Assembly (NCBI RefSeq): GCF_001704615.3
Contig: NZ_CP029397.2
Span: forward strand, 2,914,001 to 2,978,000
DNA: 64,000 nt
Reading direction: 5' to 3'
Source: Acinetobacter defluvii
GTDB taxonomy: Bacteria > Pseudomonadota > Gammaproteobacteria > Pseudomonadales > Moraxellaceae
The notes under the pieces are model-generated. The model was not told the origin of the DNA and did no database searches. It saw only the letters and a program-made list of their open reading frames with translations. A program made the translations under genes and the position numbers. Positions within the stretch are counted from its first letter, which is position 1. The number at the start of each line of letters is the position of its first letter. Positions 35,860-45,085 of this stretch are shown here, piece by piece.

Positions 35860-37578
35860 GTGCCACATGATGTAGATTTGATTATTTTACTTGCAGTTGG
35901 TTTTGGTATTGCCCTTATTTTTGGTTATATCGCTGCTCGTTTGCGTTTACCTCCATTGATCGGCTATTTGATTGCCGGAATTATTATTAGTCCAAATACA
36001 CCAGGTGTGGTGGGAGATATTGCCCTTGCCAATCAGCTTGCGGAACTGGGGGTGATGTTCCTGATGTTTGGTGTAGGTATGCACTTTTCACTCAATGATC
36101 TGATGCAAGTGCGACGTATTGCGCTACCTGGGGCTATTTTACAAATTACTGTTGCCACGATTCTAGGCATGATTGTATCGCACTTCTGGGGTTGGAGTTG
36201 GGGTTCTGCACTGGTTTTTGGTTTAAGTCTGTCCTGTGCCAGTACCGTGGTTTTGCTTAAAGCTTTAGGTGACAAAGGTTTACTCAACTCAGTCAATGGC
36301 AAAATTGCAGTGGGTTGGCTTTTGGTTGAAGACCTCGTGATGGTCTTGGTCTTAGTTTTATTACCTGCTACGGCTGTACTGTTAGGCGGGCATGCACTTG
36401 AGGGGCATGCTTCTGATGAGAACATTTGGCTGACTTTAGGGATTACATTACTTAAGGTTTCGGGCTTTATTGCTTTTATGCTGATTGTCGGTAAACGTCT
36501 GGTGCCAATGATCATGCAATATGTCGCTCGTTTGGGCTCTAGAGAGCTTTTTACCCTAACTGTAGTCGCTGCTGCAGTTTCCATTGCGTATGGCTCTTAT
36601 GCGATCTTTGGCGTTTCTATGGCACTCGGTGCATTCTTTGCAGGCATGGTCGTCAAAGAGTCTGACTTTAGCCACCGTGCTGAAGAGGAAACCCTACCAC
36701 TTCGAGAAATATTTTCGATTTTGTTCTTTGTCTCTGTAGGCATGTTGTTTGACCCACGTATCCTGATTGAGCAACCGTTACATATTTTAGCCGTGATCGC
36801 TATTATCATGATTGGTAAAACCATTGCGGCAATGGGATTGGTTTTATTCTTCCGCTATCCCCTCAACACAGCATTAACTGTGGGCGCAAGTTTGGCGCAA
36901 ATTGGGGAATTCTCATTTATTCTTGCGACCTTAGGCTTATCACTTGGTCTACTGACACCTGAAGCACAAAACTTAATTTTAGCAGGGGCTTTATTTTCCA
37001 TCACACTCAACTCTTTCTTGTTTTCAGCGATTGAGCCTGTACAAAACTGGATTCGTGAACGTTCACATTTGGCACGTATGCTCGAACGCAGTGGTGATCC
37101 TTTGGCAATGCTACCTGATGAAGTCGATCAAGATTATTTGCGTGATCAAGTGGTCATTGTAGGTCATGGTGAGGTTGGCGGTAGAATTACCAAAACGTTG
37201 ATGCGTGAAGGCATTAAAGTGGTCATCGCAGAAGAAAATCGTGAAATTGTCGAGAACCTACGTGAGAAAGGTATTGCTGCGGTTTCAGGTCATGCCACTG
37301 AACCAGGGGTTTTAATCCAAGCACATATTCAACATGCACGACTTTTGGTGCTTTCACCGATGGATATTTTAGATATTCATAAAATCGTTGATACAGCAAA
37401 GTTATTAAATCCGCAAATTCAAGTTTTGGTATGTGCGGAGAGTAAAGAAGAAGCTGACGTGATTCGCCAAGACAATATTGGCGAGGTGTATTATGCCAAA
37501 GAAGAAATGGCGAAAAACATGAGCAATTATATTTTGAATCAGATTGAAATTGCACATCATCATGCACCAACCCATTGA
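35860..37578 (+). CDS. CPA2-family cation/proton antiporter, KefB/YbaL-like
   Basis: A 572-residue protein with about 12 membrane helices (residues 5-385; IAARLRLPPLIGYLIAGIIISP and ALGAFFAGMVVKESDFSHRAEEE are family hallmarks) and a C-terminal RCK/TrkA-N domain (from about residue 415) with nucleotide-binding VVIVGHGEVGGRI and the Glu of VVIAEEN. It probably exchanges K+ for H+ under nucleotide control. It starts with GTG, supported by an AAGGAG ribosome site. It resembles YbaL more than the glutathione-gated KefB/KefC pair, and no KefF/KefG partner is adjacent. Confidence 0.9.
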   Translation: MPHDVDLIILLAVGFGIALIFGYIAARLRLPPLIGYLIAGIIISPNTPGVVGDIALANQLAELGVMFLMFGVGMHFSLNDLMQVRRIALPGAILQITVATILGMIVSHFWGWSWGSALVFGLSLSCASTVVLLKALGDKGLLNSVNGKIAVGWLLVEDLVMVLVLVLLPATAVLLGGHALEGHASDENIWLTLGITLLKVSGFIAFMLIVGKRLVPMIMQYVARLGSRELFTLTVVAAAVSIAYGSYAIFGVSMALGAFFAGMVVKESDFSHRAEEETLPLREIFSILFFVSVGMLFDPRILIEQPLHILAVIAIIMIGKTIAAMGLVLFFRYPLNTALTVGASLAQIGEFSFILATLGLSLGLLTPEAQNLILAGALFSITLNSFLFSAIEPVQNWIRERSHLARMLERSGDPLAMLPDEVDQDYLRDQVVIVGHGEVGGRITKTLMREGIKVVIAEENREIVENLREKGIAAVSGHATEPGVLIQAHIQHARLLVLSPMDILDIHKIVDTAKLLNPQIQVLVCAESKEEADVIRQDNIGEVYYAKEEMAKNMSNYILNQIEIAHHHAPTH

Positions 37579-37593
37579 TTCACAGGGTATTTC

Positions 37594-37628
37594 AAACAGA
37601 TGATCAGATATGCTAGTCTGTTTGTTTT
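37594..37628 (+). terminator. Probable terminator after the antiporter gene
   Basis: AAACAGA pairs with TCTGTTT across a 16-base loop, followed by GTTTT. Confidence 0.5.
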
Positions 37629-37734
37629 AAGTAAAGTCATTGTTGAAGAAGCACTATAAGTCACGACTTCATAAAATGAATTTTCAATTAAAAACCTAAA
37701 TCAATGTATTGAAAAATATAAATAAGGGGACAAT

Positions 37735-37980
37735 ATGTTTGTATTTTATTTGGGGCTACTTATTTTGGTGATCGCCTCTGTTGGCTTTCTTATCGCAGCA
37801 TTTAAAGAAAGTATTTTATGGGGTTTAGGCTGTTTATTGCTTTCCCCTGTTTCTTTGATTTTTTTGATCCTACATTGGCATCAAGCTAAAAATCCATTTT
37901 TTCTACAATTGATTGGCTTAGCCATCATGTTTGTGGGTAGCTACTTTTTTGCACCGCAGCAGTCTTTGCCAACCTATTAA
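37735..37980 (+). CDS. Small integral membrane protein, unknown function
   Basis: An 81-residue protein with three hydrophobic helices (FYLGLLILVIASVGFLIAAF, ILWGLGCLLLSPVSLIFLIL and FFLQLIGLAIMFVGSYFF). A ribosome site AAGGGG precedes the ATG. I do not recognise a family. It is monocistronic, with a bidirectional terminator after it. Confidence 0.7.
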   Translation: MFVFYLGLLILVIASVGFLIAAFKESILWGLGCLLLSPVSLIFLILHWHQAKNPFFLQLIGLAIMFVGSYFFAPQQSLPTY

Positions 37981-37999
37981 AATTCAAAACCTTAAACAT

Positions 38000-38026
38000 A
38001 AAAAACGCACTTTCAAGTGCGTTTTT
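38000..38026. terminator. Bidirectional terminator
   Basis: AAAAACGCACTT and AAGTGCGTTTTT form a 12-bp arm palindrome between convergent genes. Confidence 0.92.
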
Positions 38027-38049
38027 ATTTGAAAATAAATAACAATCAA

Positions 38050-38328
38050 TTAGCTAAAATATTTTGGCTGCTCATCAACGACTTCTGCTTGTAATTGATT
38101 CATCTGATTTTCCATCAATGCGTACAATGCAGCTTGAATCATATGCTGAGCAATCACAGGGGTTTGTTCACCAAGCAAAGCTTTCACTTGTTCATTAAAC
38201 TGAATAGTGACCAAGGGTTCTTTTTCTGAACCTGCATTACGTAGCGCCAACTCTCCACCTTCGAGTTGAACTAACTCTAAAATTGCTTCTTGATTCCCAA
38301 ACAACTCTTTTAACTGTTCAATAGACAT
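38050..38328 (-). CDS. Conserved hypothetical protein, small and acidic
   Basis: A 92-residue cytoplasmic protein, mostly helical, with no recognised domain. The start is ATG 38328 (MSIEQLKELFG) rather than the in-frame ATG at 38337, because the GGAGG ribosome site at 38338-38342 abuts the upstream ATG with no spacing but sits 9 bases from the chosen one. Confidence 0.75.
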   Translation of the reverse strand: MSIEQLKELFGNQEAILELVQLEGGELALRNAGSEKEPLVTIQFNEQVKALLGEQTPVIAQHMIQAALYALMENQMNQLQAEVVDEQPKYFS

Positions 38329-38443
38329 ATCAATCATCCTCCATGCTCAACATGGGGCAAAATACTGTATGTACTTTGCATCGTGTAGATATTGTTATAT
38401 TGTCATTCAAATGATAAATTTCAAGTGGATTCAAGTAAAAACA

Positions 38444-38947
38444 TCAGAACTCCACCATTTCATTGCGAAAGCCATCTATCAATTGGGTTAAATCACGGTG
38501 CCATTCTCTTAAAATCTTGCTATCAGGCAACCATGCTTGTGGGGTTTGTGTCACTTTGATAATTAAATTTGATGATGTTTCATCTTCTGGTTCAGGTGCA
38601 CTCGGCTCAGGTGCATACTGACATGAGCGATATGCACGTTTAAGCTCTGCAATAAACCCAATTTTCGCAAGCTGTTGCATAACGACAACTTCTGGAGACA
38701 CTTGTCCTTTTGCAGCCATGTGTTCTTCAATGGATTTTAATGTTGGTGCAAAGTCATTGAGGCGATAGTAGCGTACCAACTCCTGCAAAAATGCCAAAAT
38801 AGCCCCATGTAAATGAAAAACTGCTGCTTCACGCTGTGCCTGTGCTTGTTGTACATTTTCAGACTGCTCTGCTTGCATACAAGAGAGTCGAGCAAAATAC
38901 AATTTTTGATTGGTGCGGTCTGCATGAAAGCGAGCAACTCGGGACAT
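38444..38947 (-). CDS. DUF6586-like conserved hypothetical protein
   Basis: A 167-residue soluble protein, predicted all-helical in the first 110 residues (SRVARFHADRTNQKLYFARLSC and HLHGAILAFLQELVRYYRL), then a proline/glutamate linker and a C-terminal WLPDSKILREWHRDLTQLIDGFRNEM. It resembles a family conserved in Acinetobacter and Pseudomonas; the function is unknown. Confidence 0.7.
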   Translation of the reverse strand: MSRVARFHADRTNQKLYFARLSCMQAEQSENVQQAQAQREAAVFHLHGAILAFLQELVRYYRLNDFAPTLKSIEEHMAAKGQVSPEVVVMQQLAKIGFIAELKRAYRSCQYAPEPSAPEPEDETSSNLIIKVTQTPQAWLPDSKILREWHRDLTQLIDGFRNEMVEF

Positions 38948-39021
38948 GATGTTATTTCCTAGATTTTGGCAGCATTGACCTGACTAAGATAAACTTTCTT
39001 GTCAGAAAATCACAATAATAT

Positions 39022-39384
39022 TTATAAATGATCAATGTCAATAAAATAGATTTTACGCTTTGCAGGCACACCCAAAGGCTGTGTAATGGGGCGAACATTA
39101 CTGATCACCCAAGCAAAATAGCCTTCCGCCCAATCGCTCGCACACGCTGCAGCACATTCATCCTCTCGCCAAGGATGAACTGATTCAATATCAACAATGG
39201 CAACCGCTTTTCCCATTTCTTCTGTATATTCAGCGCTTAAAAGTTGAGTATTTTCAACAATGACTAAATCTTTGAGGGGTAATTGTTCGGGTATCCAAGA
39301 ACGTATTTCTAAAGTTTTTAAGCCTTGCGCAATCTTCGATCCACTCGGTACAACGATGGATAATGCAGGATATTTTTTCTTCAT
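39022..39384 (-). CDS. ASCH-domain protein
   Basis: A 120-residue protein with the ASCH (PUA-like) beta-barrel pattern: ALSIVVPSGSKIAQGLKTLEIRSWIPEQLPLKDLVIVENTQ, where G-x-K-T-x-E-x-R is the conserved core, then AVAIVDIESVHPW. ASCH domains bind RNA or nucleosides, and some are N4-acetylcytidine amidohydrolases; which applies here cannot be told. Confidence 0.75.
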   Translation of the reverse strand: MKKKYPALSIVVPSGSKIAQGLKTLEIRSWIPEQLPLKDLVIVENTQLLSAEYTEEMGKAVAIVDIESVHPWREDECAAACASDWAEGYFAWVISNVRPITQPLGVPAKRKIYFIDIDHL

Positions 39385-39411
39385 ATATTCTCAATTCAGC
39401 ATTTTCAAACA

Positions 39412-39436
39412 TAAAAAAGGAGCCATTTCAGCTCCT
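39412..39436 (-). terminator. Terminator after the RRM protein gene
   Basis: On the minus strand AGGAGC pairs with GCTCCT, followed by a T-run. Confidence 0.7.
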
Positions 39437-39452
39437 CCTTTACTCAACATAT

Positions 39453-39704
39453 TTAAGCTTGTGGCTTTTCTTCCGCAGCTTTGACACGAATACCTGCACC
39501 TTTCACTTTTAGGGTATTCAAGCCTTTGATCGCCTTGATCGCTTCACGTGGATTTGGCATTTCGATAAAACCAAAACCTTTAGACTTTTTGGTTTCAGCA
39601 TCCATCACCACAACCGCAGACTCAACTGTGCCATAAGGTTTAAACAATTCAAGTAATTCTGCCTCAGTCACAGAACGCTCTAAATTACGCACTAAAATTT
39701 TCAT
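39453..39704 (-). CDS. RNA recognition motif (RRM) protein
   Basis: An 83-residue single-RRM RNA-binding protein. RNP2 is ILVRNL at residues 2-7 and RNP1 is KGFGFIEM near residue 44, the standard spacing. A short alanine/glutamate/lysine tail follows. The start is ATG 39704 (MKILVRNL); the ATG two codons upstream is less like the family. It lies just downstream of the helicase gene on the same strand. Confidence 0.88.
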   Translation of the reverse strand: MKILVRNLERSVTEAELLELFKPYGTVESAVVVMDAETKKSKGFGFIEMPNPREAIKAIKGLNTLKVKGAGIRVKAAEEKPQA

Positions 39705-39733
39705 GATCAAACCTTTAATATCTTCGCTATAGT

Positions 39734-41725
39734 TTAATCCAGATCAATCCCAAAATCTAAATTAATCGCTTTTCGTTCAATCAACGCACTTTTCACGGTT
39801 TGCTCTCGCTGTCGATAATGCGTTTCTGTGCTACATAAATTGCGTGTTAAATCATTGAGAAAATAGCTTTCCACCTTGCGCCCTTTTTCATCGGTTTGGG
39901 TGTGTGCCCAAAAACTTAAATTTTGTTTGGTTAATATCAGCTCATTTTGCGCACGTGTGAGCGCCACATAGAGCACACGGCGTTCTTCCTCAACTTCATC
40001 AAAATCACCTTGCGCTCGTGCGTGTGGATATTGCCCTGCGGAAACATTTGCCACATAACACACCTTTTGTTCAGTGCCTTTGGCAGAGTGAATGGTAATC
40101 AACGTCACCACATCATCTTGCGACTGACGTTCTATTTCCGAAACAGACACAGGATCAAGCACATATTCTTCTAAAAACTCACTGAGTTGAGAATGTTTAG
40201 ATGCAAGCTGCTTCACTAGATCAAAATCACCAACCCGTTTATGCCAATCTTTCTTGGCATAATTTTCTTCAAGTTGATTGAGAATGGCTTCCACACCTAA
40301 TTTTACACAGGCTTCCACTTCAGTTTTGAGCACCAACATTTGCTTCATTATTAGCAAAGTATTGTCAGGAATACGTCCAAACTTTTCTAATTTTTCAAAT
40401 AATTTATCTAGGTCAGATTCGAGTAAAAGTTGCTGTGCCAGCTTACTTGCACCGACATCACCGACACCATTCCACAAAGTTAAAAAGCGCATCCACGCGA
40501 TATCATCCATCGGATTGGCGATCACACGGAGTAAACTCAGTAAGTCTTTCACATGTGCTGTTTCAAGCAGTTTCATCCCACCGATGAAGCGATAGGGTAC
40601 ATTGGCTTGAATAAATGCAGCTTCGATATGTCGTGCCGCAAAAGCGGAACGCACCAAAACCATGTGATCATTCCATGCAGCAGCTTCAAGTAAATGACGC
40701 TCTTTGATATCAATCGCAATCCATTTCGCTTCATCAAACTCATTGGGAAAAACATGCATTTTAGGTTTTATGCCATCACCGCGATAGGCTTCTAATTTTT
40801 TATCGTAATGAATTTCGCTTTGATCGAGCAACCAATTAGACAGATCTAAAATTTCTTGGGTAGAACGATAATTTTTTTCCAGTTTGAAAATTTCTGCATC
40901 AGGCACTCGATCTTTGAAATGATGAATATTTTCAAAATCTGCACCACGAAATCCATAAATCGACTGTGCATCATCGCCAACACAGAACAATGAAGTTTTG
41001 TCTTTCAGTGGTTCGAGTATCGCCCATTGCAAAGGATTAGTGTCTTGCATCTCATCAACCAGCATGTGTTGACACAGCCCAGCGACATAATCGGTTAAAC
41101 CCTCTGACTGCGCCAAACCCGAAGCAACCACAGCTAAAATGTCATCATAATCAAGAAAATGACGCGCCCTTTTGCGTGTCTCATACTCTTTCATGATTTC
41201 TGCAATTTGATCTTTATATTCTAAAAATTCGGGCAATTGCTTTTCTAAAGCCAAACTGAGTTTTTGACGGGTATTTCGAGCAAATGAATAGAGATCACAA
41301 AGCTGTTGTGGCTTGGGTAAGGCGTTTGGATTTTTCTTATCATCTTTGCCTCGAATTAAGCGGAACAACATCAACTGATCATCACGATCAATAATTGAAA
41401 ATTGTTCTAATCCAAAGGCTTTTGGCACACGGCGCAAGAGGTACATACAAAAAGTATGAAATGTTGAAGCCCGTAAGCCTTTGGCTTGATCACCTAAAGC
41501 GAGTTCCACACGTGCCACAATTTCACTCGCAGAACGTCGAGTAAAAGTCAGAATTTGGATTTGATTGGCAGGCACACCTTGATCTATCAGATAAGCTGCA
41601 CGTGCCACGATGGTTTTGGTTTTGCCACACCCTGCCCCTGCAAGTACTAAACTGTGTTTTTTTTCAGTTGTAGCTGCTTGTTTTTGTTGAGGGTTTAATT
41701 CATTGATCAGGTTGGCTAAACTCAT
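39734..41725 (-). CDS. UvrD/Rep-family ATP-dependent DNA helicase
   Basis: A 663-residue SF1A helicase. Motifs in order: Q motif LNPQQKQAA, Walker A LAGAGCGKTKTI (about residues 28-39), Ia ILTFTRRSASEI, II VDEMQDTNPLQW, III GDDAQSIYGFRGAD, IV LEKNYRSTQEIL, V LITIHSAKGTEQKVCYV, VI EEERRVLYVALTRAQNEL. It unwinds DNA 3'-5'. It is shorter than UvrD (about 720) and does not carry AddA or RecB nuclease motifs; it looks like an additional UvrD-like helicase rather than housekeeping UvrD. Confidence 0.93.
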   Translation of the reverse strand: MSLANLINELNPQQKQAATTEKKHSLVLAGAGCGKTKTIVARAAYLIDQGVPANQIQILTFTRRSASEIVARVELALGDQAKGLRASTFHTFCMYLLRRVPKAFGLEQFSIIDRDDQLMLFRLIRGKDDKKNPNALPKPQQLCDLYSFARNTRQKLSLALEKQLPEFLEYKDQIAEIMKEYETRKRARHFLDYDDILAVVASGLAQSEGLTDYVAGLCQHMLVDEMQDTNPLQWAILEPLKDKTSLFCVGDDAQSIYGFRGADFENIHHFKDRVPDAEIFKLEKNYRSTQEILDLSNWLLDQSEIHYDKKLEAYRGDGIKPKMHVFPNEFDEAKWIAIDIKERHLLEAAAWNDHMVLVRSAFAARHIEAAFIQANVPYRFIGGMKLLETAHVKDLLSLLRVIANPMDDIAWMRFLTLWNGVGDVGASKLAQQLLLESDLDKLFEKLEKFGRIPDNTLLIMKQMLVLKTEVEACVKLGVEAILNQLEENYAKKDWHKRVGDFDLVKQLASKHSQLSEFLEEYVLDPVSVSEIERQSQDDVVTLITIHSAKGTEQKVCYVANVSAGQYPHARAQGDFDEVEEERRVLYVALTRAQNELILTKQNLSFWAHTQTDEKGRKVESYFLNDLTRNLCSTETHYRQREQTVKSALIERKAINLDFGIDLD

Positions 41726-41834
41726 GTTTACTCATCGTGTTGTGGATGGAGGTAGTTTAGCAGAGCTATGGCGGAATTATGTCTTTTAAGCTTAGAATCA
41801 AATCATAAAATGACGTTCAAATAGAAAACTTAAA

Positions 41835-42234
41835 ATGAAGAAAAATACCGTTTACCAAATTTTTAATCTTGATACCGAAATGTGTGGCAGTTATCAACTC
41901 ATTCGACCAAAAGGTTTTGATAAAGAAAAGGGACTTAAATTCAATCCTTATCAAGCAGGATAAATTAGGCTATGAAAATTATGTCGTGATGTATCCGCAT
42001 GATGACTTTGATATTTATCCAAGTTTTGACCTGATTCGCTTTGATAAAATGAGCTGTTTAATTCGACTTTATTCCTTACGTTTTGGCGAAAGTTATATTC
42101 TTGATCATCCATTTGATTATGCAGATGCAATTCACCTCATTAGCCGTTTTGGTAATGAATGTTTTGAAGTTGCAGTGAAATTATTAATCAAAAAATATGG
42201 CGAAAAGCCTGATTATTATTGGGATGATGAATAA
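41835..42234 (+). pseudogene. Frameshifted gene for a hypothetical protein
   Basis: An ATG at 41835 opens a frame (MKKNTVYQIFNLDTEMCG ...) that stops at TAA 41961-41963. The downstream frame, shifted by +1, continues at once with DKLGYENYVVMYPHDDFD and runs to 42234, ending YYWDDE. Removing one G in the GG at 41958-41959 would fuse them into a single protein of about 132 residues. An internal ATG at 41869 could start the second frame, but its first 31 codons are unconvincing. It is either a real frameshift mutation or a consensus error. The family is not recognised. Confidence 0.6.
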
Positions 42235-42287
42235 ACACACTTATGACAGCATCATAAAATTGTGCTGAATCAGGATCCTTCAAAATA

Positions 42288-42617
42288 TTATTGATAAACC
42301 CGTATCGTTTTACTGTCCAATACTTCATACTTTAAGCCCAATTTTTTCGTTGTTACATCAAGGTAAACCAAAAAGTTTTGATCACGCAAGTTGATAGGAA
42401 AGCTTTGTGTAGTATCTATATCTTTATCAATAAGAACTTTAATGCCTTTTGCATGCTGAATGAGGTTGGCTACAGTTCCAATTGAATTTTCTTTAAAGCG
42501 AAAAGACGTCAGTTTCCCTTGTTTTAAATAATCTTTCACTTCACTTGTCACATCAGCGTGAACAAAACTAAAGCTTTGTATGCTTAACAATACAATTACC
42601 ATTATAATTTTTTTCAT
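42288..42617 (-). CDS. Exported protein with STN/secretin-N-like domain
   Basis: A 109-residue protein with a signal peptide (cleavage near VHA, residue 21). The mature part, FKENSIGTVANLIQHAKGIKVLIDKDIDTT ... NLRDQNFLVYLDVTTKKLGLKYEVLDSKTIRVY, resembles an STN/secretin N-terminal domain, the beta-alpha fold seen at the start of secretins and FecA-like receptors, here standing alone. It follows glycerate kinase on the same strand by 18 bases. Function unknown. Confidence 0.65.
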   Translation of the reverse strand: MKKIIMVIVLLSIQSFSFVHADVTSEVKDYLKQGKLTSFRFKENSIGTVANLIQHAKGIKVLIDKDIDTTQSFPINLRDQNFLVYLDVTTKKLGLKYEVLDSKTIRVYQ

Positions 42618-42635
42618 ATTTTTATCTCAAAATAA

Positions 42636-43769
42636 TTATTTCAATAGTTTAACAACATTTTCACATGTCCTTTCCAAATTTTTCTCACCATTTTTCAAAG
42701 CTGTTTGCAGATCACAAACCCTATCCACAATACCAAAAATCGCAGTAAAACCTTCATCATACAGCTCGTCAATACCCTCACCAACATTACCTGCAAAAGC
42801 AATCACAGGTTTATTGAAACGCTTCGCAACTTGCGCCACGCCAAATGGGGTTTTACCAAACTTGGTCTGAAAATCAACTCCACCCTCACCTGTAAAAACA
42901 TAATCCGCTTGAGCAATTTTTTCAGCAAGTTGGGTTTCTTCAATCACGATTTCCACACCTGCACGAATCGTTGCTCCAGCAAAAGCCATCAGCCCAAAAC
43001 CCAAACCACCTGCTGCCCCCGCACCGCTAATACTCTGTTTTTCTATATTTAAAGTTGCTTCAACCAAATCAGCAAAATGTTTTAAGTTTTGATCTAAGAC
43101 TTTCACCATTTCGGGGCTTGCCCCTTTCTGTGGTGCAAAGACATAGGACGCACCATTTTCACCACACAAAGGATTATTCACATCACTCGCAATAATAATC
43201 TCTGTCTGCTTTAGACGCGTATCTAGTTCAGAAAGATCAATATTCTTTATTTGATGCAACTGACCACCGCCTAATGCAACAACTTGACCACACTTATCCA
43301 AAAACTTAGCCCCTAATGCTTGCGCCATACCTGCACCTGCGTCATTGGTGACACTACCCCCCAAACCAATGATGATTTTAGAAACTCCCAAATCTAAAGC
43401 AGCTTTAATCATTTCTCCTGTGCCATAAGTTAAGGTTAGTAAGGGATTTCGTTGTGATTTTTCAAGTAAATGAATCCCATTGGCAAGTGCCATTTCAATC
43501 ACTGCTGTTTGATCATTTTGGATCAAACCAAAATAGCTTTTTACTTTTTGCTCAATGAATGGTCCTGAAACTTCAATTGCAACTTTTCGCCCATTTCGTG
43601 CAGAAACTAAAGCATCGACAGTGCCTTCACCACCATCCGCCATCGGTACACGGATACTCTTTGCATTCGGAATAACTTTTTCAATACCACGTTGCATCGC
43701 CAAACAAGCTTGTTCAGCAGTCATGCTTTCTTTAAATGAATCGGGAGCAAGCACAAAAATTTTAGACAT
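42636..43769 (-). CDS. glxK: Glycerate 2-kinase (GarK/GlxK family)
   Basis: Phosphorylates D-glycerate to 2-phosphoglycerate in glyoxylate/glycerate use. It is 377 residues with the GarK pattern: LAPDSFKESMTAEQAC, RVPMADGGEGTVDAL, GTGEMIKAALDLGVSKIIIGLGGSVTNDAGAGMAQALGA, SDVNNPLCGENGA, GAGAAGGLGFGLMAF and FTGEGGVDFQTKFGKTP. No glyoxylate carboligase or tartronate semialdehyde reductase gene adjoins it, so the glycerate source is unclear. Confidence 0.94.
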   Translation of the reverse strand: MSKIFVLAPDSFKESMTAEQACLAMQRGIEKVIPNAKSIRVPMADGGEGTVDALVSARNGRKVAIEVSGPFIEQKVKSYFGLIQNDQTAVIEMALANGIHLLEKSQRNPLLTLTYGTGEMIKAALDLGVSKIIIGLGGSVTNDAGAGMAQALGAKFLDKCGQVVALGGGQLHQIKNIDLSELDTRLKQTEIIIASDVNNPLCGENGASYVFAPQKGASPEMVKVLDQNLKHFADLVEATLNIEKQSISGAGAAGGLGFGLMAFAGATIRAGVEIVIEETQLAEKIAQADYVFTGEGGVDFQTKFGKTPFGVAQVAKRFNKPVIAFAGNVGEGIDELYDEGFTAIFGIVDRVCDLQTALKNGEKNLERTCENVVKLLK

Positions 43770-43869
43770 AAGAAAGCTTCAAATATGTACAATGTCAAAA
43801 AACAACATACCTATTTTTAGTAAATAGATAAACTTATAAATGATTTCCAAAACCAAACAAGTGATAAAT

Positions 43870-44319
43870 ATGCAACGTGTCAATTTAGGAAAAACCGCAC
43901 CTGAACTTTATAAAACGGTGCTCGAACTTGAAAAGTTGTCCATGCAAAAAGTGAAACAAGCAGGTTTAGAGATTGGCTTTTCCCATTTACTTAAACTCAG
44001 AGCATCGCAAATTAACCAATGTGCTTTTTGTGTGCGAATGCATACCCAAGATGCCATAAAAGCAGGTGAAAATATAGATCGCATTGCGCTCATCAGTGCT
44101 TGGCGTGAAAGTCAGTATTTTTCAGAAAAGGAACGTGCTGCATTGATTTTAATTGAAGAAATCACTTTGATTGCCCAACAGCATTTTCCTGATGAAGCTT
44201 ATGCAGCTGCGAAAAAAGTGTTGAATGATGATGAAATTACTGCAATTGAATGGATTGCGATTGTGATTAATACGTGGAATCGTATTGCAATTTCAAGTCA
44301 GTACTCAGTGATGCCTTGA
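43870..44319 (+). CDS. Carboxymuconolactone decarboxylase/AhpD-like peroxidase-family protein
   Basis: A 149-residue protein of the CMD/AhpD-like family. The core HLLKLRASQINQCAFCVRMHTQDAIKAGE contains the redox CxxC and following His typical of AhpD-like alkylhydroperoxidases. ATG 43870 (MQRVNLG) is taken as the start by analogy with the family; ATG 43840 in frame is also possible and no ribosome site decides. It is divergent from glycerate kinase and probably acts in peroxide or oxidative-stress defence. Confidence 0.85.
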   Translation: MQRVNLGKTAPELYKTVLELEKLSMQKVKQAGLEIGFSHLLKLRASQINQCAFCVRMHTQDAIKAGENIDRIALISAWRESQYFSEKERAALILIEEITLIAQQHFPDEAYAAAKKVLNDDEITAIEWIAIVINTWNRIAISSQYSVMP

Positions 44320-44349
44320 CTGACTTCCGTTTTATGAGGCGGAATAAAA

Positions 44350-44386
44350 TAAAAATGCCCAATACATGGACTGGGCATTATTTTCT
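44350..44386. terminator. Bidirectional terminator
   Basis: AATGCCCA pairs with TGGGCATT between convergent genes, with A/T runs on both flanks. Confidence 0.8.
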
Positions 44387-44395
44387 TTTAAATCA

Positions 44396-44959
44396 TCAAT
44401 GACTTACTGGTGGAATTTTCTTAATCGCAGCTGCAAAAGTGAGGTAATTCACCCCTTGAAATAAAATATCTACTGCCAAGAACAAACCTAATACCCAAAA
44501 TGGCGAGTCAGGTGAAGCCAAAATAATCGCACCTGTTGCCAAAGTTAAAAGACCTGAAAACAAAGTCCATCCCCACCCAGACATCGGTTTTAGCATAAAG
44601 GCATTAAAAATACGGATAAAGCCACCAATTAACAAAGCAATTGCTAATAAACTAGTCAATACAACTGCCGTAGTGATCGGTGATTTAAACGCATAATATC
44701 CAGCAATTAAATACAAAATCCCAAACAATGCCCATAGCCAACGAAAACCACCATCAAAGATTTTAAAAGCAGCAATGAGGTGTAAAACTCCCCCAATCAT
44801 CATTAACACACCGAATAGAGCAACCACAGTTAAAGTCGCCATACCCAATGAAGCCAATAAAACCAACCCAAAAATCACCAACACTGCACCAAGTAAAAGA
44901 TACCACTTACGATTTTCATGCAGTTGATGGCGAACTAAATCATTTCCCACAGTACGCAT
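44396..44959 (-). CDS. HdeD-family membrane protein (DUF308)
   Basis: A 187-residue protein with six predicted membrane helices in pairs, matching HdeD/DUF308 (WYLLLGAVLVIFGLVLLASLGMATL ... ILYLIAGYYAFKSP ... WTLFSGLLTLATGAIILASP). HdeD in enterobacteria contributes to acid resistance; the role here is inferred. The start is ATG 44959, supported by a GAGAAG ribosome site, rather than the upstream TTG 44971. Confidence 0.88.
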   Translation of the reverse strand: MRTVGNDLVRHQLHENRKWYLLLGAVLVIFGLVLLASLGMATLTVVALFGVLMMIGGVLHLIAAFKIFDGGFRWLWALFGILYLIAGYYAFKSPITTAVVLTSLLAIALLIGGFIRIFNAFMLKPMSGWGWTLFSGLLTLATGAIILASPDSPFWVLGLFLAVDILFQGVNYLTFAAAIKKIPPVSH

Positions 44960-45085
44960 AATTCTTCTCAAGTTTGTTTTACATCACTTTGATTGTTAGT
45001 CTAATTTGGTTTTTTGTCTGTATAGAATATGCATCCGAGATGTGGATAAATTCAACTTTATCCACAGTTTTACCAAAAAAATAAT

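Noticed and set aside
36033..36584. 183-aa open frame opposite the antiporter gene
   Set aside because: Mirror of a membrane-protein gene; composition (Ser/Thr/Pro/Lys) is an artefact of antisense translation.
41835..42234. Programmed ribosomal frameshift
   Set aside because: There is no slippery heptamer or downstream pseudoknot at the junction; a one-base indel is simpler.
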